64,000 nucleotides of DNA from Paenibacillus riograndensis SBR5 (lineage in GTDB: Bacteria; Bacillota; Bacilli; Paenibacillales; Paenibacillaceae), in the NCBI RefSeq assembly GCF_000981585.1, contig NZ_LN831776.1, positions 3,579,187-3,643,186 of the forward strand, in the 5' to 3' direction. The notes below the pieces were generated by a model. It worked only from the letters and a program-made list of their open reading frames with translations. It was not told the origin of the DNA and did no database searches. Both the position numbers and the translations under genes were made by a program. Shown in pieces: positions 35,607 to 44,901 of this stretch (within the stretch, counting starts at the first letter, position 1; each line of letters opens with the position of its first letter).

Positions 35607-36734
35607 TCAGCCTTTAATGTGAAAAAGCTGGTATTTGGTATCTTTGTCCCAGCCCAGATCAAAAGGGACACGGTAACGGTCGGCGGTGTGGGAATTGACA
35701 AGCGGATAACCGGAATCATCAAATCCGACAATTACGGAAAAATGGTCAGTATCATCGTGCCGCAGGATATAACCTACTAAATCCCCGGGCTGAAGCTCTG
35801 AAACGGCTCCTCCGGGATATTTTTTCGAGGGGGACATAATCTGCTGATAATCGCCTTTGGCAATCATTTTCCCGTATCCTGACCTTAAGAGAAATCTGCT
35901 GAAGGAATCGGTTTGTACCCAGGTCTGTGTGCCGCCGGATTTATAGAAATACCGCCAGCCGCCCTGCATTTGCAAACCTCCGCCCTCCTCAGGGTCCCCG
36001 ATTACCTGTGAGGCAAAATTGGTGCAGTCCCCGCCTTTGCCGGTATAATCCAGGTATTTTTTATTATAGTGATGCTGGTTTCCGGCCCCCCATGCTGCTC
36101 CGGCATATTTATTGGCATATGCGACGGCCCGGGCGCGATTGAATTTTTTGTCCTCATTCGGCTCGGATTTGGGTTTATCTGAAGGAGCTGCACCCTCCGG
36201 TTTTTCCGCAATCTTGTGAGGGTTCTCATCCAGCGGGTCCAAATACCATTCGCGGGCGATTTTCCAGTTCCCGTTACTTTTCTTCAAGGTCATGAAATGC
36301 CTGGTACCCACCCCGAAGAATTGCTCGGGGATAATTTTATTGTTGTATACATAGGCAATTTTAAGGGATTGCACCAGAGACACTTTGGCGGTATCTCCGC
36401 TGATGGCCCGGCGGATGATCCGGATGCTGCTGTCGGCATGGATTAATTTGATATTCCGCTTGTCCGCCCATGCATTCATATATTCGGTTCTATTGCGTTC
36501 ATGCTGGAAGGCATTTTTACTTAAGGCCTGTTCCATAAGATAACGTTTCTCCAAACGGCCCGTGTTGCCATTAATGAGTATTTTGGCTCTTTCTGCATAG
36601 ATATTTTCCAGCTCTGATTTCAGCTCATGATCTGATGCGCTTGGATCTGCCGCAGCCCTTTCAGCGGAAAATTGAAAGGATACTAACAGAAAAATAACAG
36701 CAGATATGAGACAGCTTCTTTTCATAAGAGTCAT
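35607..36734 (-). CDS. Secreted amidase-domain protein (Amidase_6 type)
   Basis: A 375-residue exported protein with a signal peptide at about 1-30. An N-terminal region of about 150 residues resembles a nuclear-transport-factor-2-like fold. The putative amidase domain (about 195-375) contains FNRARAVAYANKYA, the nucleophile segment GKGGDCTNFASQVI and the histidine-bearing DDTDHFSVIVGFDD. Cys and His residues of this NlpC/P60-like fold are present. It probably acts on cell-wall peptides. Its start overlaps the sortase stop by four bases, so both are translated together. Confidence 0.85.
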   Translation of the reverse strand: MTLMKRSCLISAVIFLLVSFQFSAERAAADPSASDHELKSELENIYAERAKILINGNTGRLEKRYLMEQALSKNAFQHERNRTEYMNAWADKRNIKLIHADSSIRIIRRAISGDTAKVSLVQSLKIAYVYNNKIIPEQFFGVGTRHFMTLKKSNGNWKIAREWYLDPLDENPHKIAEKPEGAAPSDKPKSEPNEDKKFNRARAVAYANKYAGAAWGAGNQHHYNKKYLDYTGKGGDCTNFASQVIGDPEEGGGLQMQGGWRYFYKSGGTQTWVQTDSFSRFLLRSGYGKMIAKGDYQQIMSPSKKYPGGAVSELQPGDLVGYILRHDDTDHFSVIVGFDDSGYPLVNSHTADRYRVPFDLGWDKDTKYQLFHIKG

Positions 36735-37372
36735 AGTTCACCGTCCAGTTTTGTGAAAATAATCAGTCTTTTCTCGTGTTCCTTTTTCTTTCTGCTGTAT
36801 CTGCCAGTGCAGGTAATCAGGTTCATTCTCCGTTCTCCGGTTTCACCAAAAATACGTTCCATTGGAGCTTCAGCAGGGGTAAAGGCTTCAACCGACTCCA
36901 CAATATAAGTCAATTGGCGCCCTGTCTTACTCGAAACAATCACTTTATCTCCTTGTTTCAATTTTTTCAATTTGAAAAAAACAGCCGGTCCCGAGTAACT
37001 GTCTACATGCCCGTCTATAATGACATTTCCCTTCCCCCCGGGTAAAACGCCCGGAAAGAGAATACCCGTTATCTCCGTATTGTCAGGGACATCCATTTGC
37101 CCGTTTTCCAGCAGGCTCACTGGCTGAATGCCCGCTTTTACCGAGATGGCAGGAATCGTAAGCAGGTCAGGCATAAACGGCTTGGGTTCATCAATAACTG
37201 CATGGTTTTCATTTAATCCCTTTTCAGCAGTGTTTAAGTGTTCAGGCATTGTCTGCAAAGGCCGGGGAGTGCTGCTGTCCGGACGGTTGTCCATTTGTTG
37301 TCCAGAGCCGGCGCAACCGGTAACACTTAATACAATGGCCGCGGTAATGAAGGCCAATATCCGTTTTTTCAT
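36731..37372 (-). CDS. Class F sortase, lipoprotein-anchored
   Basis: A 213-residue enzyme. The lipobox SVTGC (Cys20) ends the signal peptide. A sortase beta-barrel follows with the catalytic triad His122 (IDGHVDSYSG), Cys188 (LITCTG) and Arg202 near the end. The GHVDSYSGPAVFF pattern is that of class F sortases. It would attach substrates bearing an LPxTG-like signal to a cell-surface acceptor. No strong ribosome site precedes ATG, and a hairpin separates it from the substrate-like gene upstream, suggesting low expression. Confidence 0.87.
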   Translation of the reverse strand: MKKRILAFITAAIVLSVTGCAGSGQQMDNRPDSSTPRPLQTMPEHLNTAEKGLNENHAVIDEPKPFMPDLLTIPAISVKAGIQPVSLLENGQMDVPDNTEITGILFPGVLPGGKGNVIIDGHVDSYSGPAVFFKLKKLKQGDKVIVSSKTGRQLTYIVESVEAFTPAEAPMERIFGETGERRMNLITCTGRYSRKKKEHEKRLIIFTKLDGEL

Positions 37373-37384
37373 TGTGTAAGAAAA

Positions 37385-37414
37385 GAAAGAGGGAGGGCAA
37401 GCCCGGCCTCTTTC
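37385..37414 (-). other. Intercistronic hairpin in the sortase operon
   Basis: GAAAGAGG and CCTCTTTC pair around an inner GGGC/GCCC stem. It lies between the stop of the 99-residue protein and the sortase start, and could give more substrate than enzyme by partial termination or mRNA protection. Confidence 0.55.
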
Positions 37415-37433
37415 ATCCTCCTATTCCATGGAT

Positions 37434-37733
37434 CTATTCCATCTGTTCGCTGGCACCGCCGAAACCTGATTTTGGCAATTCTGTAGCTTTGGTTTTAATG
37501 CTTTTTGCCTTGAGGCTTTTGGCTTTCAAGTGCTTTTCTTCAATTTTTTTTGCTTCACGGCTCTTCATGTGAAGCTTCGATTCCTTCTGATGATGTGCTT
37601 TTTCTTTGTGGACGCTTTCGGCATGAAGCTTCTTTTCATGCTTGGCATGGGATTCAGCCGGAGAAGCACCGGCAACTGAAGCAGCAGACAGCATCAGGGA
37701 CAATGACAACATTGCAGCAGGCAAAATTTTCAT
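37434..37733 (-). CDS. Small secreted Lys/His-rich protein with LPKSG signal
   Basis: The protein has 99 residues. The signal peptide (about 1-23) ends near VAGASPA. A strongly basic stretch of Lys, His and Glu follows, and a C-terminus reading ELPKSGFGGASEQME. The LPKSG sequence resembles an LPxTG sorting signal, but there is no membrane helix or basic tail behind it. The class F sortase gene comes next, so it is the likely substrate. GAGGAGG lies 10 bases before ATG. Confidence 0.75.
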   Translation of the reverse strand: MKILPAAMLSLSLMLSAASVAGASPAESHAKHEKKLHAESVHKEKAHHQKESKLHMKSREAKKIEEKHLKAKSLKAKSIKTKATELPKSGFGGASEQME

Positions 37734-38071
37734 TTTGGGATTCCTCCTCGAATTTTTTTTGTTGCGAAATTATTATTCCCAGTAAGCCCCGGGTTACTTT
37801 GGTGATTTATTTCCAGTGAATTTAACAAACTTCGACGGCCGCAGCAGGCCATAGGCCCGGCGATAAACTTGGGTTTCCGTAAACTATCAGGGTTGTCAAG
37901 ACTATTCCCTTTACAAGACTTTATTCCTGTTTTTCCCACCTGAGCATCCGCTGGATTGGAACCGGAGAGCATTTTTGCTAAGATAAATGCAAACATGTGA
38001 TCTTATCCCCGGATTTGGGTAATGAGAGGCATGTGCGCTTTTCACCTAATATAGTCGGGAGGAAACCTAGT

Positions 38072-39511
38072 TTGCCTGAACTTACAACATCCTATGTAGA
38101 TTCGCTCGCACCCAACGCAGCCGCCATTAAGAACGGCCAGGGCCTGGTGCGCAAGAAGAGCTTCATCCGGCTGCATACCTCCGAGAATGGAGAACTGCTC
38201 TTTGGACAATGCGCCGGGAGCGGGAAAACCCCTTACGAGTGCTCCGTAGATTTTATTTCGCCGGATAATCCGGTGTTCCGCTGCACCTGCCCCAGCCGGC
38301 AATTTCCCTGCAAGCACACATTAGGCCTGCTCTATGCCTACGTGGAAGGACAGGCTTTCACTCCTGCGCCTGTCCCCGAGGATATTTCCTCCAAACGCGA
38401 AAAAGCGGAAAAACGGGAAGAGAATAAAGCCAAGCAAGCTGCCGGAGGCGCAGAAAGCAAGCCCAAGAAGGTCAACAAATCTGCCCTGAAGAAAAAAATA
38501 AACGCACAGCTTGAAGGTCTTGACCTCCTGGAAAAGCTGGTGCTGTCTCTGATCCGCGGCGGCTTGTCCACCATCGACAGCAAAACGCTCAAAACCGTTC
38601 AAGAGCATGTAAAGCAGATGGGCAACTACTATTTATCGGGAGCGCAGACACAGCTTCGCCGCTTCGCCCTGCTTCTGGGCAAGGGAGAAAACCGGGAAGA
38701 GAGTTATACATATGCCATGGAGCAGTTGACAAGGCTTCATGCTTTTATCAAGAAAGCCCGGGTCTATTTGACCACAAGAGCTGAGGACCCCGAGCTTGCC
38801 CTCGATCATGAATCCACCATCGACGAATGGCTGGGGCATGCCTGGCAGCTGTCTGAGCTGAAAGAGTATGGTCTGGTCAAAGAATCTGTTGAACTTCTGC
38901 AGCTGGCATTCTATAGCTACGATGATCCCGCCCGTCAGGAGCTCGTGGATCTTGGCTATTGGCTGGAGACGGCAAGCGGTGCGATTCACCGGACTGTCAA
39001 CTATCGTCCTTATAAGGCTGCGAAGCTGATGCGGGAGGAAGACAGCTTTTTTGATCTGGCGCGGATTCCGCTTCTGTACACCTACCCCGGCGATATGAAT
39101 GTCCGGGTACGGTATGAAGAAATGACATCAAGGGCTGTCGAAGCTAAAGACCTGGAGCGGGTTGCGGCAAGTGCAAACCGTTCATATGCAGAAGCGCTCA
39201 AGAAGGTCAAAAATCAGTTAAAAAATCCGCTCAGCGATAAAACGCCAGTCATGCTGCTGCATGCGGCCAGCCTGGGAGTGACGGGGAGCGGCCAGTATGT
39301 GCTCACTGATGATGCCGGAGTCCAACTGGTGCTGGACGACATTCCTTCGCTGCCCCAGGGGACGCTTGAACTGCTGCCGTTCCTGCCTGCTTCTGCAATG
39401 AAGAACTGCTGCGTGCTGGTGATGTTCGAGCATCTTCTGGATCAGGGGCGGCTGGTTGCCCAGCCATTGACCATTATCCAAGACGGAGCCATTACCCGGC
39501 TTCTGTACTAG
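38072..39511 (+). CDS. SWIM zinc-finger protein (YehQ-like)
   Basis: The protein has 479 residues. The SWIM finger is at about residues 71-82 (CTCPSRQFPCKH, pattern C-x-C-x7-C-x-H), followed by a basic Lys/Glu linker (about 105-150) and a large helical domain. TTG 38072 is chosen since GGAGG lies 9 bases before it; the frame remains open upstream to a GTG at 37997 without a ribosome site. SWIM fingers bind nucleic acid or protein. It heads a five-gene operon whose other members are HEAT, MoxR ATPase, DUF5682 and VWA proteins. Confidence 0.85.
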   Translation: MPELTTSYVDSLAPNAAAIKNGQGLVRKKSFIRLHTSENGELLFGQCAGSGKTPYECSVDFISPDNPVFRCTCPSRQFPCKHTLGLLYAYVEGQAFTPAPVPEDISSKREKAEKREENKAKQAAGGAESKPKKVNKSALKKKINAQLEGLDLLEKLVLSLIRGGLSTIDSKTLKTVQEHVKQMGNYYLSGAQTQLRRFALLLGKGENREESYTYAMEQLTRLHAFIKKARVYLTTRAEDPELALDHESTIDEWLGHAWQLSELKEYGLVKESVELLQLAFYSYDDPARQELVDLGYWLETASGAIHRTVNYRPYKAAKLMREEDSFFDLARIPLLYTYPGDMNVRVRYEEMTSRAVEAKDLERVAASANRSYAEALKKVKNQLKNPLSDKTPVMLLHAASLGVTGSGQYVLTDDAGVQLVLDDIPSLPQGTLELLPFLPASAMKNCCVLVMFEHLLDQGRLVAQPLTIIQDGAITRLLY

Positions 39512-39559
39512 CATGCACCTACGTATACGTTCTTATATATTCCTATAGGGGGACAGCCC

Positions 39560-41413
39560 ATGAGTACAGCATTATTGCAAGAGCTACATCAAGAAGTCAG
39601 AAGACTATATATCGCCGGCAGTGAACTGGCTGCCGGAGATTTCCGCCTGAAACGGCTGCTTCCGCAGTTTCAGCAGCTCGGTGAGCGGGCGGCAGTCTTC
39701 AAACGGCTCGGAGAGGGCATCACCTCTCTGGTGGAACCGGGTGCAGGTGACGGAGCACCTGCAGCAGTGCGGCTGCAGGAGCTGACGCTGCTGTTGGAAT
39801 CGGTGCTGTATACCCAAGGGGTCAGCACACCTGATGAAGCTCCCGGTGAGCTTCGCAGCCGAAACTTTACTCTCGACACCAAGCTCCCGTACAGGAAGCT
39901 GGCCGCAGTGCGGCAGGCCTTGACCACAACAGGCAGCGGCAGGTATGAGGTTGTAATTGAAGCCTTTAAGGAAGGCGTGTTTCAGGACCTGCGCCTGCTT
40001 CCGCTGGCTATTGCAGCCTTGAATGATCCCTATTCGGAGATTGCCGAGTTTGCCATGAACAATATTCTTCCTGCATATGGTCCTGCCATCACCGGATACT
40101 TGATTGAAAGCCTTAATCTGACGGGCGGCAAAAGCGAAGTCCGCAAGCTGAAGGTCATCGCCAAGGCAGGCGGAACGGAAGCGCTGGAAAAGATCTTCAA
40201 GGCGGCTGAAGACGGCAGCGACGATATCCGGGCTGCGGCAATTGAATGTCTTGGGGGCCATGACGCTTACCTCCAGGACCTGCTGGAGTGGAGCAAAGAC
40301 AAGAAAAAAGTCATCCGTGAGGCGGCGTATAAAGCGCTGGCGACAGGCGGATCATCACAGGGCGAGGACCGGCTGTATGAAGCGTTTGCAGGGAAGAAGG
40401 ACCGGGAGCTGGCGGCGGATGCTCTGGCGCATTGTTCTTCCGCTCCGCTCGTGGAGAGGCTGTCCGCTCTATATATGCAGGAGCTGCGTGAATTACCGGA
40501 GAAAAATGAGGACAAGAAAAAGGCGGAACAACTGTGGAACAATATCCGGCCGTTTACGACTGTGTTATACGGGCAGCAGAATCCGCAGCTGGATGAGCTG
40601 TATAGCTATGTGATAGCGGATCATGGGCGCTTTGCGTCCCTGGGCCTCGTAAACGTTATTGATGAAGCGGCGCGTTACAAAGTAAGGGCGGCTACGGAAT
40701 CGGCTTATGAGGAGCTGCGGAAGCTGGAACAACTCGAATCCCGCTTTTTTCCTTACGTTTTCCGGGCAGCCCAACAGCTGATGTCACCGGAGGAGCTGTA
40801 CAAGCAATTTGGCGGCACGCTGATTAACAAGCTGAAGGCTGTCGTCACCAGGGATTCTGCGCAGCGCAATAAAATGCTTATGGATACGATCAAAGGGCAG
40901 GTTATGCAAGCGGAGGAAATATGGTATGACGCGGATTGGGACCCGCAGAGGGAGCGGCAGTACCGTGAAACGGGGATGCTTGCTCCTGACAAAATTGCGG
41001 CGGCTTGGGACCCGCACTGGCTGGATTTGTTCATTCACAGGGATGAACTGGAGCTGGTATGCGCTTTTGCTCGTCCGGATCACGCGGAAGCCCGCCGCTA
41101 TCTGCTGAACAAGCTGGATGAGCGGAAGGAATCGCAGCACAAGCAGCGGAATCATGATTTTCTACCTGACATATTTACGGGGCTCGCCCGGTCAGGAATG
41201 CCGGACCCTGAACTGCATGAACTGCTGATATCCATGCTGGAAAATGGAAAGAGCTATCTTCCCTACAGATTTGATTATAATCTGTTCCAGCAAATGCTGC
41301 GTTTTCCGGCTAGCTACAGCGGCCGGCTGGAAGCAGTTATTCCAAATCAAAGATATTACGAGAGCCGGGCTCAGCTGGAATATGTGGTCCATCAGCTTAA
41401 GAGTCAGGCATAA
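39560..41413 (+). CDS. HEAT-repeat-like scaffold protein
   Basis: A 617-residue soluble helical protein. A HEAT-like array is most evident around residues 120-300 (IALNDPYSEIAEFAMNNILP; AAEDGSDDIRAAAIECLGGH; SKDKKKVIREAAYKALATGG). Such arrays form curved scaffolds for other proteins. AGGGGGA lies about 8 bases before ATG. It is second in the operon, behind the SWIM protein and in front of the MoxR ATPase, and probably builds part of the same complex. Confidence 0.78.
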   Translation: MSTALLQELHQEVRRLYIAGSELAAGDFRLKRLLPQFQQLGERAAVFKRLGEGITSLVEPGAGDGAPAAVRLQELTLLLESVLYTQGVSTPDEAPGELRSRNFTLDTKLPYRKLAAVRQALTTTGSGRYEVVIEAFKEGVFQDLRLLPLAIAALNDPYSEIAEFAMNNILPAYGPAITGYLIESLNLTGGKSEVRKLKVIAKAGGTEALEKIFKAAEDGSDDIRAAAIECLGGHDAYLQDLLEWSKDKKKVIREAAYKALATGGSSQGEDRLYEAFAGKKDRELAADALAHCSSAPLVERLSALYMQELRELPEKNEDKKKAEQLWNNIRPFTTVLYGQQNPQLDELYSYVIADHGRFASLGLVNVIDEAARYKVRAATESAYEELRKLEQLESRFFPYVFRAAQQLMSPEELYKQFGGTLINKLKAVVTRDSAQRNKMLMDTIKGQVMQAEEIWYDADWDPQRERQYRETGMLAPDKIAAAWDPHWLDLFIHRDELELVCAFARPDHAEARRYLLNKLDERKESQHKQRNHDFLPDIFTGLARSGMPDPELHELLISMLENGKSYLPYRFDYNLFQQMLRFPASYSGRLEAVIPNQRYYESRAQLEYVVHQLKSQA

Positions 41414-41452
41414 CTATAAATGAAGAGTGATTTGAGCAAAGGAGAGGTGTCC

Positions 41453-42556
41453 ATGACAACGGAACAAGAACAGCTTAAGGATTATATGCGGCTGCCGGCA
41501 GAGGTATTGTACCGGGAGGAGCTGGAGGCGCTGCGCAAGGAGGACAAAGGCAATATCCCGGCTGGCTGGCAGATGTCTCCGCGTGCGGTGCTGACTTTTA
41601 TCGCAGGCGGCAAGGCCGGCAAAAAGGTCATAACGCCCAAATACATCGGCAACACGCGCCTGATCGAAATGGCGGTCGCCACACTGGTCACGGACCGGGC
41701 GCTGCTGCTGATCGGCGAGCCGGGTACGGCCAAATCCTGGCTGTCGGAGAATCTGGCGGCGGCCATCTACGGCAACTCGGGACTTGTAGTGCAGGGCACT
41801 GCCGGAACCAGTGAAGAGCATGTGCGCTATTCATGGAATTATGCCATGCTCCTGGCGAATGGTCCTACCCCGGAAGCGCTGGTCAAAAGCCCCATCATGC
41901 GGGCCATGGAGGACGGCGGAATTGCCCGGTTTGAAGAGATTTCGCGCTGCGCCTCTGAAGTGCAGGATGCGCTGATCTCCATTCTTTCCGAGAAGACCAT
42001 CTCTGTGCCGGAGCTTGGCAAGGAGGCAGGGGCGCGCAAGGGCTTCTCCATCATTGCCACCGCCAACACCAGAGACCGCGGAGTCAACGAAATGTCGGCT
42101 GCACTGAAGCGTCGCTTCAATATTATTGTGCTGCCTGCGCCTGCGGATATCGAAACCGAGCTGTCCATCGTGAAGAAGCGGGTCGCAGAGATTGCATCGT
42201 CCTATAATCTGGGGGCAGCCGTTCCGGCGGATGAGGCGCTGCTTAAGGTTGTGACGATCTTCCGCGAGCTGCGCAGCGGGATGACGCTGGACAAGAAGGA
42301 GAAGGTGAAGACTCCCGCAGGGGTCATCTCCACCGCCGAGGCTATCTCGCTGCTGACGAACAGCATGGCGCTTGCCGCCAGCTTCGGGGACGGCGAGCTG
42401 ACGGACCGCGACCTTGCCGCCGGGCTTCAAGGGGCAGTTGTCAAGGATGATGACAAAGACAAGCTGGTCTGGAAGGAATATCTGGATAATGTGATGAAGA
42501 AAAAAGGAGCGGAATGGCGCGGTCTCTACCAGGCCTGTAAGGAGATGAACGAGTGA
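41453..42556 (+). CDS. MoxR-type AAA+ ATPase (YehL-like)
   Basis: A 367-residue AAA+ protein. Walker A GEPGTAKS is near residue 90, followed by a Walker B-like strand ending FEEISR (near 160), a sensor 1 asparagine in IIATANTRDRG, and the arginine finger region LKRRFNIIVLP. MoxR ATPases act with VWA-domain partners as chaperone-like remodelling machines. ATG 41453 has AAAGGAGAGG about 6 bases before it; the upstream in-frame ATG at 41420 lacks one. Its stop overlaps the next start (GTGA). Confidence 0.9.
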   Translation: MTTEQEQLKDYMRLPAEVLYREELEALRKEDKGNIPAGWQMSPRAVLTFIAGGKAGKKVITPKYIGNTRLIEMAVATLVTDRALLLIGEPGTAKSWLSENLAAAIYGNSGLVVQGTAGTSEEHVRYSWNYAMLLANGPTPEALVKSPIMRAMEDGGIARFEEISRCASEVQDALISILSEKTISVPELGKEAGARKGFSIIATANTRDRGVNEMSAALKRRFNIIVLPAPADIETELSIVKKRVAEIASSYNLGAAVPADEALLKVVTIFRELRSGMTLDKKEKVKTPAGVISTAEAISLLTNSMALAASFGDGELTDRDLAAGLQGAVVKDDDKDKLVWKEYLDNVMKKKGAEWRGLYQACKEMNE

Positions 42557-44901
42557 AAGCGACTGCTGAAGCCGGGGTACATATTTTCGGAGTGCGGCAC
42601 CTGTCTCCGGGCGGCGCGAAGCATCTGCTGGAATACCTGAATGAGCTTCAGCCGACGGCGGTGCTGATCGAAGGCCCGAGCGATGCCACGGATGAAATCC
42701 GCCATTTGACGCATCGCTCTACGAAACCTCCGGTAGCCATATTGGCTTTCACGGAGGATTTGCCGGTACGTACAGCCCTGTGGCCGTTAGCGGTCTATTC
42801 ACCGGAATATCAAGGTATGAAATGGGCCAGGGACAACGGGGCGGAGGCGGCGTTTATTGATCTTCCTTCCTCGGTAACCTTAAGCCTGCAGGATGCTGTG
42901 CGGCGGGATGGCATTTCCGGGCGGGAAGAAGTGAAGCCTGAAGCAGATGAGGCGGGCAGGCTTTTCACAGAAGAAGTTAAGGAACAGGAATCAGTGTACA
43001 GCCGGATTGCCCGGCTTGCCGGCGAGCATGACTATGATATGTATTGGGAACGCAATTACGAGCATAATGCGAATGCCGGAGCGTACCGCGCGGCCATTCT
43101 TTCGTTCTCCGCCGAAATGCGCCTGCTCTCCGAGAGCAGAGAGCAGCAAGAGCAGCCGAAGGAGCATGCGTATAATGCACTGCGCGAAGCCTATATGCGG
43201 CGGCAGATCCGGGAGACCATCGCAGCCGGACATGCGCCGGACAAAATTGTGGTCATCTGCGGAGCGTACCATGCCTCTGCACTTGCCGATCTATCTGATG
43301 TTCTGAACGACAAGGAGCTGGAAGGTCTGCCTTCACGCAGCACCAAGCTGACGCTGATGCCGTATTCCTACTACAAGCTCTCCACTATGTCAGGCTACGG
43401 AGCAGGGAATGAAGCTCCGCAGTACTTTGAGATGATGTGGGAGACGATGGCGGCCGGACGGCCGGAGGAGCTGGCACATCTCTATCTGTCTACGGTGGCA
43501 GGCCATCTGCGCAGCAGCGGGACACACCGCTCTACCGCCGAGGTGATTGAGGCGGTGCGGCTGGCAGAGTCGCTGGCTGCGCTGCACGGCGGAAGCGCGC
43601 CTACTCTGCGCGATTTGCGGGACGCCGCGCAGACGCTGCTGGGCCACGGCGAGCTGTCTGTGATCGCCGACGCCCTGGCGAGGGTGGATGTGGGGACGGC
43701 CATCGGCCATCTGGCCGATGGCGTCAGCCAGACCCCCATCCAGGACGATCTGAACCGGCTGCTCAAGCGCTATAAGCTGGAGAAGTATAAATCGACGGTA
43801 GCCACTGAGCTGCCGCTCGATCTTCGCGAGAACCGCAGAGTGTCCAGCGAGGAAGCCGCCTATCTGGACCTGAACCGGTCGATGTTGTTCCACAGGCTGA
43901 AGCTGCTGGGCATTACTTTTGCCAAAAACAGGCCCAGCGGGCAAGACGCGGCGACCTGGGCGGAATACTGGATCATCCAGTGGTCGCCGGAGGTGGAAAT
44001 CCAGGTCGTCGAATCTACCTTGCTCGGGGAGACGATTGAAGTAGCCGCAGCATATATGCTGCGTGAGAAGCTGCAGGCCTGCCGTTCCATCGCTGAGGCC
44101 TCGGTGCTTATCCGGATCGCCTGCGAGTGCGGAATGACGGCGCAGATGGAGGAAGCCAGCCGGGTGCTGCAGGGGCTGGCTGTCGACAGCCGCGATGTAG
44201 TCGGCATTGCCGCTGCTGCCCGTGAGCTGGCAACCATCATCGGCTTTGGTGACATCCGCAGGGTGGACACCTTGCCGCTCACGCCGCTGCTGGAGGAGCT
44301 GTTCCGGCGCGGCTGCCTGTTCCTGCCGGATGCCAGCGGCTGTAATGACGAGGCCGCCGGCCAGATGATTGTGGCGATGAACGAGCTGAACGCCATCTCG
44401 CTGGACCACAGCGAAACGGTGGATGAAGCGCTGTGGCTGCAGGAATTGCTGCATCTGTCAGAGCGGGATGACCGCAACCCGCGGCTGTCCGGCTTCGCCT
44501 GTGCCATTCTGATGGAGCGTGGAGCGGTATCTGCTGAAGAGGTTGCGTCCGAAGTCTCGCGCCGCTTGTCTCCCGGCATCCCGGCGGATCTCGGGGCGGG
44601 CTGGTTTGAAGGCCTGTCGATGCGCAACCGGTATGGGCTGCTGTCCAGAATGAGCCTCTGGGAGCAGCTTAACGATTATATCAATGCGCTGGAGGATGAT
44701 GAGTTCAAGCGGGCGCTGGTATTTCTCCGCCGGGCGTTCGGTACCTTCTCGCCAAGGGAGAAAACGATGATCTCCGAGCTGCTCGGGGAGCTGTGGGGTG
44801 TGGATACGGAGCAGGCAGCAGAGATTCTTACCGGAGAACTGAAGGAGGAGGAAGTCAAGATGCTGGACGATTTGAATGATTTTGACTTCGGGGATTTGTA
44901 G
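42553..44901 (+). CDS. DUF5682-family protein (YehM-like)
   Basis: A 782-residue cytoplasmic protein. The N-terminus contains FGVRHLSPGGAKHLLEYL and VLIEGPSDA, the family hallmark; the histidine and glutamate pairs recall the TraB/TIKI hydrolase fold, although this link is only a resemblance. A conserved ICGAYHASAL lies near residue 238. The C-terminal half is helical. GTG start inside the stop of the MoxR gene. It sits between the MoxR ATPase and the VWA protein, as yehM does between yehL and yehP in E. coli. Function unknown. Confidence 0.82.
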   Translation: MKATAEAGVHIFGVRHLSPGGAKHLLEYLNELQPTAVLIEGPSDATDEIRHLTHRSTKPPVAILAFTEDLPVRTALWPLAVYSPEYQGMKWARDNGAEAAFIDLPSSVTLSLQDAVRRDGISGREEVKPEADEAGRLFTEEVKEQESVYSRIARLAGEHDYDMYWERNYEHNANAGAYRAAILSFSAEMRLLSESREQQEQPKEHAYNALREAYMRRQIRETIAAGHAPDKIVVICGAYHASALADLSDVLNDKELEGLPSRSTKLTLMPYSYYKLSTMSGYGAGNEAPQYFEMMWETMAAGRPEELAHLYLSTVAGHLRSSGTHRSTAEVIEAVRLAESLAALHGGSAPTLRDLRDAAQTLLGHGELSVIADALARVDVGTAIGHLADGVSQTPIQDDLNRLLKRYKLEKYKSTVATELPLDLRENRRVSSEEAAYLDLNRSMLFHRLKLLGITFAKNRPSGQDAATWAEYWIIQWSPEVEIQVVESTLLGETIEVAAAYMLREKLQACRSIAEASVLIRIACECGMTAQMEEASRVLQGLAVDSRDVVGIAAAARELATIIGFGDIRRVDTLPLTPLLEELFRRGCLFLPDASGCNDEAAGQMIVAMNELNAISLDHSETVDEALWLQELLHLSERDDRNPRLSGFACAILMERGAVSAEEVASEVSRRLSPGIPADLGAGWFEGLSMRNRYGLLSRMSLWEQLNDYINALEDDEFKRALVFLRRAFGTFSPREKTMISELLGELWGVDTEQAAEILTGELKEEEVKMLDDLNDFDFGDL

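Noticed and set aside
43390..44454. A 354-codon open frame on the minus strand inside the DUF5682 gene
   Set aside because: GC-rich antisense shadow of a convincing gene, Gln/His/Arg-rich, without start signals.
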